This document shows, piece by piece, positions 22,406 through 34,282 of a stretch of DNA of 64,000 nt (positions within the stretch are counted from its first letter, which is position 1; the number at the start of each line of letters is the position of its first letter). Where the stretch lies: NCBI GenBank assembly GCA_000711775.1, contig ARYC01000747.1, positions 1-64,000 on the forward strand, written 5' to 3'. The stretch comes from Oxytricha trifallax (Eukaryota; Ciliophora; Spirotrichea; Sporadotrichida; Oxytrichidae). The notes below the pieces were generated by a model. It had not been told where the DNA came from and searched no databases. It worked only from the letters and a program-made list of their open reading frames with translations. The position numbers and the translations under genes are program-made.

Positions 22406-23863
22406 ATGAGCGGCAACTTACTAGAAAAGCGGCATTGCTTGGCATTAGCCAGCAGAAACTTTCTTTCATGAATCAAAAGAAAATTGAGACTTGCGATGCA
22501 TATACCTAGTACGAACCTGAAATTCTCTAACCTTAGGTCTCAGACTTTGAATAACAATTCAGTTGTTAAATAGAAATGCAGAGCTAAGAAATTCAATGCG
22601 AAGTTCCAATAAAAATGGTTGAAGAGGAGGAAGAGAAAAAAGAAATTAAAGCATTACATTTATGTGAAGAGTGTGAAAAGAACTTCACTTATAAATCTGC
22701 TCTTAAGCGTCATATCTTAGAGCAGCATTCTAACAAACCCAAGCTCTATCTTAAGCATGATAAGATAGATGGAAAATATTTCTGCCCTTACTTTAATAAG
22801 TAATACAATCATTCAAGGGATCTTAAAGTTCACCTTGAAAAACACCATAGTAAGAAATTTGAGGTCATAGATCCTGAGACTGGTGAAGTATTTCTTCAGA
22901 AAAGAAAGCCAAGAGACCCTTTAGAATCTCTGGAGCAAAGAGTTAAGAAAGAGAATAAACTCATTAAAGCAGTGAGAAACCTCCCTGCCTCTGAGATAGT
23001 AAAAATTACTCTCAAAAGGCATTCACTCAATCTTCCAATATTAAATATAATTGGCCTAACTGAGTGCAAAGAAAGTTATCTTATTCTTGAGGATGTATTT
23101 GAGAAAAAATTCATAACTGATAAACAAATTGCTTACAAGATTTATCAATTTAATTACTTTAAATGCTATGACAAGAATCAAATGGAGTTTGTCAATTAGT
23201 ATCAAGCTCTTACTAAAGCAAGGGATAGACAGAGCAAATTTATAATTAAACTTGAAGCAATTCTCCTTGCTTAAAATCATGTTGCTTTTCGCTTACCTTT
23301 ATATTAAATGATATTAAGAGACTATATTCAAGACTAAACGTGTCCAAAGTAACTACCTCTTATTCTAACAAATGTCTGCAAAGGTATTGAGGAGTTACAT
23401 ACTTTAGGATACGTGCACGGAGATTTAAAGCCTGAAAACATAATGCTGGACTTTTCACATCTCAGAGTGGTAATAATAGACTTCAATAGATCGTAGAGAG
23501 TTGAGGCTTCAGGACTGGCCAACGTTCGTGGCACTCCTGGATATTTTCCAGAGAAAGAAGACTGGAGAGATGGAGAGATGGAGATATTATGTGGGATATA
23601 TGGGCTCTAGCAGCAATAATAATAGATTGCGATATGCAAAGAAATGACTATTACAGTTGTAGAAGAGGAAAAGATTCAATGCAAAGAATCCAGCAGTATC
23701 TAGAGCAAAATAAGATAAAAGGTAAAATGAGAGATTTGGCTGAGTAAATTATCCTGAAGCCCCTAACAACAGAACAGAACATACATTCGACTAGACAATT
23801 AGTTGAATAGGAGATATTAATTTAAATAAGTTACCTCATGATGCCAAGGTAATGTTTAAGTGA
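22406..23863 (+). pseudogene. TBE 57-kDa zinc-finger/kinase protein, copy C
   Basis: MSGNLL starts the gene. An extra or missing base near 22418 and an 8-bp duplication of AGATGGAG near 23575 break the frame; between them it is open for nearly 390 codons. First finger LCEECEKNFTYKSALKRH intact; in the second (YFCPYFNKQY) the second Cys is Phe. In the kinase part the catalytic loop is HGDLKPEN rather than HRDLKPEN, and the DFG site is DFN; GTPGYFPE follows. The tail NKLPHDAKVMFK matches copy B. The fingers suggest nucleic-acid binding; kinase activity is doubtful. Confidence 0.88.
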
Positions 23864-24027
23864 ATATTTAAAATAAAACACTTAAAATACACACTAATTT
23901 ACATAAAAGTTAAACCCTAATCCCCTCCATAAACCCTATTAAAACCCTAATAAAGTATGCACTAATATTCTACTTTTATATATAAAAAATTCAATTAAAC
24001 TACTGAAGGGGTTTTGGGGTTTTGATT

Positions 24028-24159
24028 TACTTACAAACTTCTGTAAGGTATCTGTAAATGTCGGTTTTTGACGTAAACTTTGCAGAGAGTTGAGTTGCAG
24101 CAATCTTTCTTTTCCCGTCAAGTGAATTAGTTAAATGTTCTCTAAGTGTTTGCTTCCAT
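24028..24159 (-). pseudogene. 22-kDa-like gene of element E, exon 1
   Basis: The start is probably the ATG at 24159 (MEANTQRTFNQF). After a frame change it reads KIAATQLSAKFTSKTDIYRY followed by LTEV, which aligns with QEIIGKFRSKEDLYRYLVQ of the TBE 22-kDa protein. It ends at a GTAAGTA donor directly next to TBE C. Joining across C with one ATT retained leaves a 32-nt GT-AG intron, close to the 36-nt intron at the same place in TBEs. Confidence 0.78.
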
Positions 24160-24835
24160 ATACTAAGATTTACTAATGTGATTAAAACTTACTAAATAAT
24201 AAAGTACTAATCAGTATATAAAACTTAATAACTTTAATAAGAATTTAGAAAATTAAATTAAAAATCTTAATTTGTGATTTAAACTTAATAAAAATTATTT
24301 GTAGTGAGATTAATCACATAACTTAATCAAAACAAGGCTAAAAATAAGGTAAAACTTTGATTAATCACAAAAATACTATCATCATAAGATCTTCGAAATT
24401 TTATCACAAAGTGTATATCTTTTAAGGGAGATAGAAACACAAGAATAATTTAAATGTTTTAAAAAATAAAAAATTTGTGATAAAAATCCACATAATCGTT
24501 TGAGTAATTTTTATTAAAGCATATATAAATATAAAAGTTTTATTAATTATTTAAATAATAAAAAACCCGCTTTGTTCATGCAATATGAAAACTGTGAGCC
24601 TTGTTTTACTTTTTTTATAACATTTTATATAGAAAATCTCTCATAAGAGACCAAATTACCCACCATTTCGATCGCAGAAAGCAGCTCTTCAGACCAATCT
24701 TGGCATGATAGCTGCTTGAATCAAGTGCAAACCAGGATAAGATGAGAATTCAAAATAATCAACACTCAAGCAAAATGTAAGGCTGCTAAAGGCCATATAA
24801 AAATTATAACTCAAGAGTTTTCCAAAACTTTTAGT
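24160..24835. other. AT-rich spacer
   Basis: No confident gene. The last 200 bp are less AT-rich and open in two plus-strand frames (one contains CEPCFTFF), so an upstream exon of the next ORF could lie here. Confidence 0.4.
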
Positions 24836-25774
24836 ATGGTTAAAAATGAAATTGAAAAGACTAGCGAACGACCTCTTGTTGGGATGAGTAAAGAAAATAT
24901 TCAAAACTTTATCAAAGTATAGCGCCAAAAATTTAAGAGAAGCAATGTGATTTCTAATGATGAAAACTTGTTCAAGAAGGGATCGATGAGTTTAAACTTA
25001 AGAAGAATTTCCAGTACTCGGCAAAGGTGTGACTCCAAGTCTGACTCTAAGTTGCTACTTTTTAATTCAGAAAAGGGATAATTATTGCTTGAAGAAGATG
25101 AATAGCTTGCTCTTGAGCTTATACTTGGCTTCAGTTCTGCCTAAAAGAATCTGTAAAAACTATTGTTAAGCAGTGTGAAGAGCGCTATTAAATAAAGCTA
25201 AGAGCACTATAGTCAAGCAATAGATCATACAGCTCAATAAAATTTATCAAAAATTTTAGAGTTGCTTAAAAAACGTCAACATTCTGTCATTTTAGAAATA
25301 TTCTTGCATTACTAACCTGAGGTGGTAATTTAAATGAAATTTTTAATGGTTTAAGCAGTACCTTCGTATGGCAAAGAGGGAGGCTTGCTAATTAAAATTT
25401 TCTTGCCATTTGTTGAAAAATCAAAGAATTTCTGTTTTGTATATGAATTATATAGAGAGTCAGCTCTTGAAATTCTTAAATCTATAGTGCTTCAATACTT
25501 TGATTTGGGACAAGATGCCTCAAGAGGACTATCGATCATGAATATTTCAAAATTAAAATTAGTAAATAATAATCTTGATAACAGAATAACATTAAAAATT
25601 TTAAGATTTAAAGATAAAATGTGTTTTATTTCTATGATTAACTTCCAAAATATCTCTATTTTTATTTGTTTCTTTTGCATTTTTTGCGTTAAAATTGCAT
25701 TAAATTTCAAATATATATCTTTTATAACCTTCTCATTTCTTCATCTTCATTAAATACTACATCTTAAATTTTGA
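24836..25774 (+). CDS. Hypothetical protein of about 312 aa
   Basis: An uninterrupted TGA-free frame of 312 codons from MVKNEIEKTSERPLVGMSKE to the TGA at 25772-25774; the frame is also open upstream back to about 24741. The N-terminal half is charged and helical (IQNFIKVQRQKFKRSN, EEDEQLALELILGFSSAQ); the middle is Gln/Lys/Leu-rich. The last 60 residues are hydrophobic (a Phe/Ile/Cys-rich segment near residues 260-280 that could span a membrane), or the real gene ends earlier. No family recognised. It lies directly upstream of the helicase relic, same strand. Confidence 0.5.
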
Positions 25775-26086
25775 GTATTATGTGTGATTGTTATTTTAGT
25801 ATTTTATTTGTGCAAAAGCTTTAATTACTTGAATTTTTAAATTATTTTTGAATAGTCATAACCCTATATTTATATTTTAAAAGCATCTTATAATCAAGTC
25901 TTTGCTCGATAAGAAACTAATAAAAGAAATTAAAATTAAAAAAAATAAGATAGGCAATTCAAATAACTCAGAAAAATAACATTAAGAAATATTTTCGTTT
26001 TTATATTTCATTTTTCCATTTTTCAAATTAAAGAGGTGATTTTAATTTATAATTTATTATTTATTGAATTTTTCTCTTTTAATTCC
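25775..26086. other. AT-rich spacer
   Basis: No gene. It ends at a 24-bp sequence (26087-26110) that is nearly repeated at 43041-43064 upstream of another germline gene. Confidence 0.4.
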
Positions 26087-27813
26087 GATTGTTTCGTATT
26101 TTATCAATAAGAATAATACTGGCGCTTGAAACTAAACCTAACAGCATTTCAGAGCTGTTGAAGTCAAAAGAAAGCAAGGTAGTTATCATTTAATGCTTGG
26201 AGGATCTAAGTTATTCTAAAGGACTTGCTGAACTTTTTTCAGTTTATCCCAAAAAGTTTCTTTGGGCATGATTGTTAAAATAGTAGAAAAATTATGAGTT
26301 AAATGATAAGCTTATATTTGCAAAAATTATTTCAAAACTAAGAGTAAATATAGATGTAGGCTCACAAATTGATGATTTACTTTCCCTTGTCTATTAGAGA
26401 TAATTACTTAGCGAACTTGTTTTAAGCAAATAAAGTGCCGATTTTGATATGTCGAAACTTATATAAATTTTCCATAGCTTAAAAAATTAGCCCTATAAGA
26501 CAGTTTAGGATTTCATTGATGGTCCTCTCGAAAACTTAAATGCAAATGTGTAGAAGATCATAGACAATGGTGTTGACAGAAAATAAGAGACTTCTAAAGA
26601 GTCATGCCAACAATATTTTGATTAAAAAATTTAGATTTTAGGTTTGAAATAGCAAAGTGTACTTGAAATATTTTTCTAGTTGTCCGAGAAACTAAATAAT
26701 GATTAGTATGTTAACTCTTTTTACTAGTCTATGATTGCTGCATTATTATCAAATACTAATATAAGAATCAGATTAATTGAAATGACCACAGGTTCAGGTA
26801 AAACTTGGATATAGGCTCTGCTTGGAAGTTATTTTGCCAGTTAAAAATAACAAGTGACAATTGTTGAACCTAGCTTATTACTATATAACATGGTAGATGA
26901 AAGATTAGGAGGGACTATTGATAATTTGAGAGTTATGGATATAGATTCTTATTACAACATTAAATCAAAGATGATGTTTTGATTATTGACGAGTATGTCA
27001 TCGTTATTGAAAAAATATCCTTTTACTCTATTGGAAAGTCTCTTACAGGTTTGTGGTCTTTACAAAACAAAACTATATTTATGTTTTCCGCAACAAAATC
27101 ACGCTATCACAAGTATATTTTGTAAGACATTTTTGAGAATATGACTGAAATGGAATTCTTATCTGAGAAATAGGTTGCTTTAGGTAAAGTAAAAGAAGAT
27201 AGCTGCCAGGTTATTTGCATTTAAAAAATCAAAAGCTTTCGATTGCTATAGCTAGCTAAATAGAACAGCACAAGCAAATTCTCCTTTAATTATCATTTAT
27301 TCGAAGAAAAACTAGGGAGAAATTGAAATCCTCTAATAGTCAAAATTTGGGGTGCCCACATTCCTAGCATCAGATCCTAGCTTTCTAGAATTTATCAAAG
27401 ACAAAGAAAAAGGCATACTTTATCTTCCCTAAGAATATGGTATTGCGGTTGACACAAAGTTTAAAGTGGATGCTATAGTGCTATTAGCTTCACTTGTAAC
27501 GTCCGAAACTCAATTATACCAAATGATAGGAAGAGGGAGTAGGAGCTAAGGTTAGCAGAGGGGCATCATGTTTGAATAATTAGCAGACTCATAGACTTTA
27601 TTTTGGGGAAGGCTCAAGAGACAGCATAACTTGAAACTTCGTGAGCTTTCTTCACTTTTCAAGGTAATATACAGACGCAGGAACCATGGAAGATTGGCAG
27701 AAATTATTTATGATGCGCTGCTTGAGGATGACAACCTGTTAACTTTGAAAGACTTAGAGTGCGTAGTAGATTTAAAGCTCTTTTCAACCTTAATTCAAGG
27801 AAAATATTTATGA
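26087..27813 (+). pseudogene. SecA/DEAD-like superfamily 2 helicase relic, copy 1
   Basis: A long N-terminal helical region (KNQPYKTVQDFIDGPLENL...) precedes a helicase core: EMTTGSGKT (Walker A, 26785-26805), VTIVEPSLLLYNMVDERL, DVLIIDEY (Walker B), FMFSATKS (motif III), YGIAVDTKF (motif V position) and QMIGRGSRS (motif VI). EMTTGSGKT and the layout recall SecA-type DEAD domains (EMKTGEGKT), which occur as expanded families in ciliates. One in-frame TGA (26269-26271, FLWA*LL) and two frame changes (near 26970 and 27285) interrupt it; the end is the TGA at 27811-27813. No true start codon was found. Confidence 0.72.
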
Positions 27814-29879
27814 GGCATGTGTTTTGTGTAATTATCTGTAGTGCTTATGAGATAAGTAAAAGTTTTTAAGTAATACTTAATTTTTTCATGCATTTGATTA
27901 ACTTAAATTTTCAAACAAATTTTACAGAATATTAAATGGGTTAACTTAGGATTAAAACATTATAAATATGCAAGAATCTGAAATGTTAATTAGAACTCAT
28001 GACCATGTTAATAACTTATGCTTGATATATCTTATTCATACATTTGATGATATTCATCCATATATAAGTTCAATTAAATTTTAAAATAACTTAAGTTTGT
28101 TTCATAAAAATTATTGATAGTCAAATTTAATAAATATTAAAGTTAGTTTTAAAATATCTTTGATCTACATATTATTCTGTTCGCAGAATCCTGATTTATT
28201 AAAAACATATAGTTAAGACATTTAATGTCAATAAAACTTGTAATAGAAAAATGATATTTAGAATCATTAAAAATTTACTCACTTTTTTAATTATCAAAAT
28301 GAATTTAATTAATCTAATATAATCAATTGATTATAATCATTATAAGTCATGTTAAATAATCAAAAAAATTATAGGTAATTTTAATCTAACATTTCTAAAA
28401 GTGTGGCAAAAGTAGAAAAAAAGTTAGTTTTGCCCAACTTTTACTAACTTATATTATCCATTAAAAATTGAAAATAAAACTAATAAAATATAAATGAATT
28501 GTATAGATCATTAATTAATTAAAACAATTTTAATATTCAAAAAAAATCTTGATAATTAACGAATGTTCATATAATAATTGTAATGTTGAATAATTGTGGT
28601 ACAAATTATAATAAGCTGTCAACGCATGAAAAACCTAGAAAAAATTTGTCAACTAAAAATTTTTAAATCTTTTAATGTTCAAAAATTAACATTAGAGTAA
28701 ATAAATCCAATCTTATATTATATATATTTTTGCTGTTGTCTTCCTCGTGCGATTCAAGCTTCTTATTTAAGACCTAAATTTATATTCTCAATTTAATTTA
28801 ATTAATTTTGGGAATTTTTAAAATAAACTTTTGGTAAATTTTATTTTCTCTAATTTCAAAAACTGCTATTTCCAAGAATCCAAAAAATCTTCATAATATC
28901 ATGTCTTGAAGAGAATTAAAGATTAAATTTTAATGAAATATTTTTAATTTTTTAAGATTTGTCCTGGATAAAATGTAGAGAAGTGTAAATTTGTTAAGAA
29001 AGGTCCATGACCAATTTCATAAAGTGTGTGTTTTGACGCAATGCAAAATTTATTTTCAATAATTTAAGTCCAATTGATAGAATAATTAAGAGTTTTAATA
29101 TCCATAGAAATATACAACCTTAAAATAAAATGTAACTTACAATAAATTTTAATTATTTAAAAGTTTAATATTGTTGATTAAAATGATTAAATGGAGATGA
29201 TGGATTTTTCATCTATGATATGCTCTAATTAATGCAACATTTGATTTATATGGTGAAGTTAGCGTTTGAATACCTTACCTTATATATTAAAACCTCAACT
29301 CTGTCAAAATTGTAAGTTTTATATTCACCGGAGTCACTTTTTTTTTTTTGAGAGAGAGACTCCGGCTTTAGATTTTTTATTATTTACGGATTGTATTCTT
29401 TTTTAATATTGCATGTTCACTTTACAGCTTGTTTTTAGATAAAATCTTATCCTACTTTTTATTAATCATAAAAATTGATTGTATTAACAGTAGTTTTTAA
29501 GGTAGTTACTATTATTAGAAACATTCTATAATAGTGAATTACTTATTGCTATTAACTAAAACAGCATGCAATATTTATAAGATGCAAAATAATAAATAAC
29601 GAGAATTTAGAGCTTTAAAATTAGAAATCAAAACACCTTTGGAAACAAACTGATTTTTATCAAAATACTTAGGGTGATTAAAAACAAGGAGTTCTGGAGG
29701 AATAGCTTTAACATTAAAAAAGTCAGAGCTCAACTATTTCTTGTTAAACTTTAAACAAAGAAGTCCTGCCAAATATATCAATTCATAAATTCCTGCACAA
29801 TTTACTCCATTAAAGCCTGATAATTTAAAATATTGAAATATAAATACATTAAAATTCTATTAAATACTATAATATTTTC
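27814..29879. other. AT-rich region
   Basis: No gene recognised. The only distinct structure is the stem-loop at 29328-29365 listed separately. Confidence 0.45.
29328..29365. other. GC-rich stem-loop around a poly-T/GA loop
   Basis: CCGGAGTC at 29328-29335 and GACTCCGG at 29358-29365 form a perfect 8-bp stem around a loop of a long T run followed by GAGAGA. It stands out in AT-rich surroundings. No function is known; it could be a rare-composition relic of an insertion. Confidence 0.5.
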
Positions 29880-30580
29880 CAATGTTTGTTGATTTCTTAG
29901 AATTATTTCAAATCCAATTTTTTTATCAATTCGACCTAATTCCCACTTATCATTAAATTCTAAATCTTTCCTGTATCTCCAGGGCTCTGAGAAGCAAGAT
30001 GAAGGTTGGTGTTGGAAAATTTTCGATTCATTATATTTCTTTTACCAAAGACACCTGAGATACGAAATTTTTAAGTTTCTAAATTTAAATTAAATTTTTA
30101 AATGGAATATCTATACTATCTTATAATTGATTTAAAAAATTTTATCATCATTTACTCAATTATCCTAGGTAATCCATTATTATCACAATTAAAATTTACT
30201 CTAAATTTCTGCATTTAAATTGCTTATACCAAAATTTTTTGAATACTTAGTGAAATTTATTTTTCGTACATATTTATAGCATTTTTAGTTCTTGCTGTGG
30301 TATCTCATAAATTCCAGTGATATTTTAAGCATAATAATACATTGTTAACGAACAAAGCTTAACAGAAAAAAACTACATCGATGATGACCAACATTTGTAG
30401 GTTAATTTTCAAACTTTTTCAAGCCAATCTATATTAAACTCATACTATGAAGAAGTTTGAGACTTTTTTGAAAACGATGAATGTGAAGTCATTGGATTCA
30501 GAGGTCGTGATTCCGGTTTCTACAGAAATATAACTATTAATTTCAAAATTTTTAGCGTTAAAATGTATCCTATTTAGTAG
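29880..30580 (+). CDS. Coding-like segments of an unrecognised germline gene (5' part)
   Basis: Two protein-like stretches. About 29900-30090 reads PNSHLSLNSKSFLYLQGSEK then DEGWCWKIFDSLYFFYQRHL. About 30290-30575 reads NEQSLTEKNYIDDDQHLQVN, then YYEEV, TGA, DFFENDECEVIGFRGRDSGF. The composition is richer in Asp, Glu and Gly than translated AT-rich noise. The single TGA sits where Trp would fit. They may be exons or MDS pieces of the gene continued at 33158-33900. No family recognised. Confidence 0.4.
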
Positions 30581-30879
30581 TTATAGCTAAATAAAATTAT
30601 AAAAAAAACTTTTTAATAATGAAAATTTCAATCAATATTCAAACTAACTAAATCAGTCAAATGCTTTGTAAATATAATACCTTTAATATAATCAAATGAT
30701 TTAACCATAACTCTAGATTTAGAGTTGCTTTTGACAGCTATATAAAATTGTAGTCGAAAATTTTAGGCTGCTAACATAAAATATAGTATTCACTGCCTTA
30801 ATATTCTTTAATTAATAATATGAAAGTTTTGAATCAAACAAATAAAATAAGACATCACTCAAATCTGAGTAAGGAGTTA

Positions 30880-33157
30880 GAGTAATACGGATACCCCCTC
30901 CAAATCTGGAATTTTTTGAAATTCCAGATTTGGCTTTTGAGTTCCAGTTTTAAACTGGAATTCCAGGATAGCTCTGGAACCCCATTATTATATAAAAAAT
31001 CAATAATTCCAGGTATAAATCTGGAATTCCAGTTATATTCCTGGAATTCCAGAAATACACCTGGAATTCTTTAATGTTATGCTTTGTAAAAATGTTAAAC
31101 TTTTTTTAATATAAACTTATATATAAATCTTGTTTTTTATCAATAAAAAATCTTTGTTTTTGATAGATAATTACGAAAAATTTAAAATTTTGTTGCTGTT
31201 TTATATCTAAAAAATACTATGTGAAAAAATTTTATAGAAAGATTAAAATTCTTTAAACTTATTTTTATAATTGAATTGAAAATTACCATTATTAATATAA
31301 ATATACCATTTAAAATATTTTTGCTAGAGAAAGATCATATAATAAAGTAAAACTTAATAATTAATATTAATAAAATACAAAACATCGGGAAATAATTATT
31401 TTAAAATCTAAAATAACAGACAAGAAATTGATTATTAGAAGTACAATAACTATTATTTATATTTAACTGCGATAAAATGTCTGCGAAAACTGAATTATTT
31501 CTCAGCATTTCTCAACTGAGTTTATTTAAAGTTGTGATTATTTTAAGTTTTTTTTATATTTTACAAAAACTTTGTATTTTAGCGAACAAGCATTGCACAA
31601 TTAGTTGATCACCCTATGAATATGAACATTTTTGTTGTATTGTGCTGCAAGTGTCACATTTCACAACATTACATTGGTTATAGACAACTTTTGACAAATT
31701 TATATGAGTGTGATTCATCTTTTGTGCACTAAATTTTAGGATAAACTCATTAGTAGACCTAAGTATAAAGTAAGTACTAGTATAATGAAAAAATTTAAGA
31801 TTTAATAGAGTTTAAGAAATTTACTTACTCAAATATGAAAACAAAGATCATTCCACTCTCATTTTACTTTTGATTTAAAAATATGAAATTATTTTCAGAT
31901 ATAAATATGTTTATCATTAAAATTTAATTTCAAAAATTCATGCATAATATTCAAAAATTTTATAATTGTAATTTTAATAATAAAGAGCTAAGACTTATTA
32001 ATTTATTAGTTATAAATGAATTTCATTGGTGAGCTAAATAAAGAATTATTTTTTAATTTCAACAAAATTTTTTCTAAAGATTAACTTAATTTCATAAAAA
32101 CTTATGCACTTTTTTATTATCTATAATATTTAAATATTATATTTTAAAGAGATAGGTAGATAATAACTGTAGGCAAATAAAATAAAAAAATGCACTCTAT
32201 ATATATTCAGAGTATATAATTCATGATTTTGAATGTTAAGCTTCTTAATTCACTTCTGTTGAGTATCAACTTCAGCTGCTTATTTACTGTTTCTTGACAT
32301 AGGTTATTTTGAATAACTTCTTGACTTTTTGGTAGTATTCGTTTGCCTCCAGTTCTCTTATTCTATAATCTAGCCATATTATATTAGCTTTAACCTCTAT
32401 TTAGGTATTGTTGTCAAGGTCTAATAGTCTGTGGCTCCTCACTACCTATGAAAACCTAAACGGGGTCCCTTGCTCTATTCATTAGATTGCAGTTTTTTCA
32501 TGTGTATGGGTGTTTACGAATGTCTTGTGGACGTTACAATAGTTGCTCATACCGTAGATGACTACAGTCCTTCCTTAGCTAATGGCCATCATTGTACCAT
32601 CACATTTTTTTTATATAAACAGTTTCTTCTTCCCAAGGTCTAATTTACTCTGTTCCACTTACTCCTTGGCTATTTTGGTTATAATGAATTTGTCCAAGTT
32701 TGAGTTTACTTTTTTCATGTTTTTTAAACCATAATCCTTTTTGTTATATATTTTAAATCAATTTTCCTTTTCTTACATCTTATTAAATCTATTGAGTGAA
32801 TTGTTTAAATTATATAAAAATTTTAAATGCATTTTTAAAATAATATTCAATTTATTATTATTCTAAAGTGTTTGTTTAGATTAACTATCTATTTAGAATA
32901 ATTTAAATTATTTATTAAAAATTTGCAATAATTTCAATACAAAAAAATATGAACAATATTTTCTATATTAATAAAGCATAAATTTGATACCAGTTTAAAA
33001 CTGGAATTCCTGATATATAACTGGAATTCCAGGTACACATCTGGAATATTTTAATCATATTACGGTTCCAGATATAAATCTGGAACTTATAAAAATTCCA
33101 GATTTAAAACTGGAATTTTAAAAAGTTCCAGATTTGGAGGGGGTATCCGAGTAATAC
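30880..33157. mobile_element. 2.26-kb inverted-repeat transposon with 9-bp target duplication (MULE-like)
   Basis: The element proper is 30889-33148. Its ends are perfect inverted repeats beginning GGATACCCCCTCCAAATCTG, and GAGTAATAC is duplicated exactly at 30880-30888 and 33149-33157. Subterminal regions at both ends are packed with copies of the palindrome CTGGAATTCCAG and variants (TAAACTGGAATTCC, TTATAACTGGAATTCC). A 9-bp duplication is the hallmark of Mutator-like elements, but no transposase is seen, so the class is an inference. One small ORF lies inside (32272-32718, -). It interrupts a coding-like region. Confidence 0.9.
32272..32718 (-). CDS. Small passenger ORF of the inverted-repeat transposon
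   Basis: MKKVNSNLDKFIITKIAKEQ opens a frame of about 148 codons ending at the TGA of 32272-32274, with one internal TGA at 32479-32481. The middle contains GRTVVIYGMSNYCNVHKTFV and HTHEKT, the end LDYRIRELEANEYYQKVKKL. It is less AT-biased than the rest of the element. No transposase motif is evident; it might be a captured gene piece or a DNA-binding accessory protein. Confidence 0.45.
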
Positions 33158-33900
33158 TATCAATAATACTTTAAAACAAGAAAATGATCTTAACTTACGT
33201 CATAAAATTCGATGGAGACTACAATTCTTTTTGGTCAATACAATTATTCTCGAAATTAAAGCCTTGATTAAATAAGCAGACTTCATCAGAAAGTATCTCA
33301 CTCAACCTATCTTCTAAACACCTGTAGGTTTTAGTTAATGTTTTTTTTATTTAAAATATATTAAAACTAACTTATGAGACTACACAAATTCAGAATTTTA
33401 AATGAAAGTTCATCTCTATATTAAAATTCAGGAAAGAAAAAGAATGGAAACAAAGGAGAAAGACCTAGATAGCAAAGAAACAAAATAAAAGATGAATAAA
33501 AATTAGGATTAAATCTCTTATAGATAAAAACAAGAAAGTGCTTGTTCCTTAACAATAATTATTTAATAGTAGTCCTTAATACATAGATGTGAGTAGTTGA
33601 TTGTAATTTTTAAAATAACAAAGTATGTAAATTATTTATTGGTTATTTTTATATGTTTTTTTTTATAGTCAGAACAATTGGATTAAAATATAGTCAAATA
33701 TTTTGAAGTATTTTGTAGAAGGAAATTGCCACAAAAGGTTATATTTGAAGAATATTATAGTAAAATAGTATTTATCGAACATTTTCGAAAAGATTCCATA
33801 ATTTTAGATTAATGTAAAAGAGTTATCATAATATTTAAATAAACAAATTAATAATCTTTTTTAATTTTAGTAAAAGAATTAATAATATTATATATTAAAA
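33158..33900 (+). CDS. Coding-like segments of an unrecognised germline gene (3' part)
   Basis: Directly after the transposon the frame reads TLKQENDLNLRHKIRWRLQF and LIKQADFIRKYLTQPIFQTP, up to a GTAGG donor-like site near 33322. A second exon-like stretch starts near 33440 (METKEKDLDSKETKQKMNKN), and a third after a likely intron ending TTTATAG at 33668 reads SEQLDQNIVKYFEVFCRRKL. Charged and coil-forming. It probably belongs with 29880-30580, the transposon having split the gene. No family recognised. Confidence 0.42.
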
Positions 33901-34282
33901 GAAGCAACTTTTTGAAATATCAATAATTCAGGATTAGTTAATTAATTTAAATGCATTTTTGTTTTTTATTTTTAAATTGTGAATATATTAATTTAATTTT
34001 GCATTTTTAATTCTATTGATTTATTTAATCAATATCTCATTATAATTTTCCATTTTTAAATAAATTGACATAAAATTAACTAACCTTTTTGATGATTTGG
34101 ATTGTCATTTAATCAATATAAAAGCATAACAAATCGTAATTTTTAAATTATATAAGATATAATATGAAAGAACTTTTAATAAAAACTAATATTTTATAAG
34201 GTAAGATTTTTGAAGTATAAAATGAAATTTTTATCCATAAATTAATAATCTCTTTATTAAACTCAATACAAAAAAAGTAGCT

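Larger units (their letters stand above)
19856..24027 (+). mobile_element. TBE transposon copy C, full length (element proper 19859-24024)
   Basis: The element runs 4166 bp from CAGAACCTCAAAACCCC to GGGGTTTTGGGGTTTTG with ATT duplicated exactly at both sides (19856-19858, 24025-24027). Gene order is transposase (+), 22 kDa (-), 57 kDa (+). Its 57-kDa gene is clearly more distant from A and B than those are from each other, so it may belong to another TBE subfamily. It sits in the first intron of the 22-kDa-like gene of element E. Confidence 0.95.
18340..24161 (+). mobile_element. Diverged TBE-like element E, interrupted by TBE copy C
   Basis: Carries a transposase (+) converging on a 22-kDa-like gene (-), as in TBEs, but sequence identity to copies A-D is low and no telomere-like ends are visible. 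The 22-kDa-like gene is in two pieces on either side of TBE C, so E was present before C inserted. A 57-kDa homologue would be expected to the right of 24161 and was not found. The limits are approximate. Confidence 0.8.
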
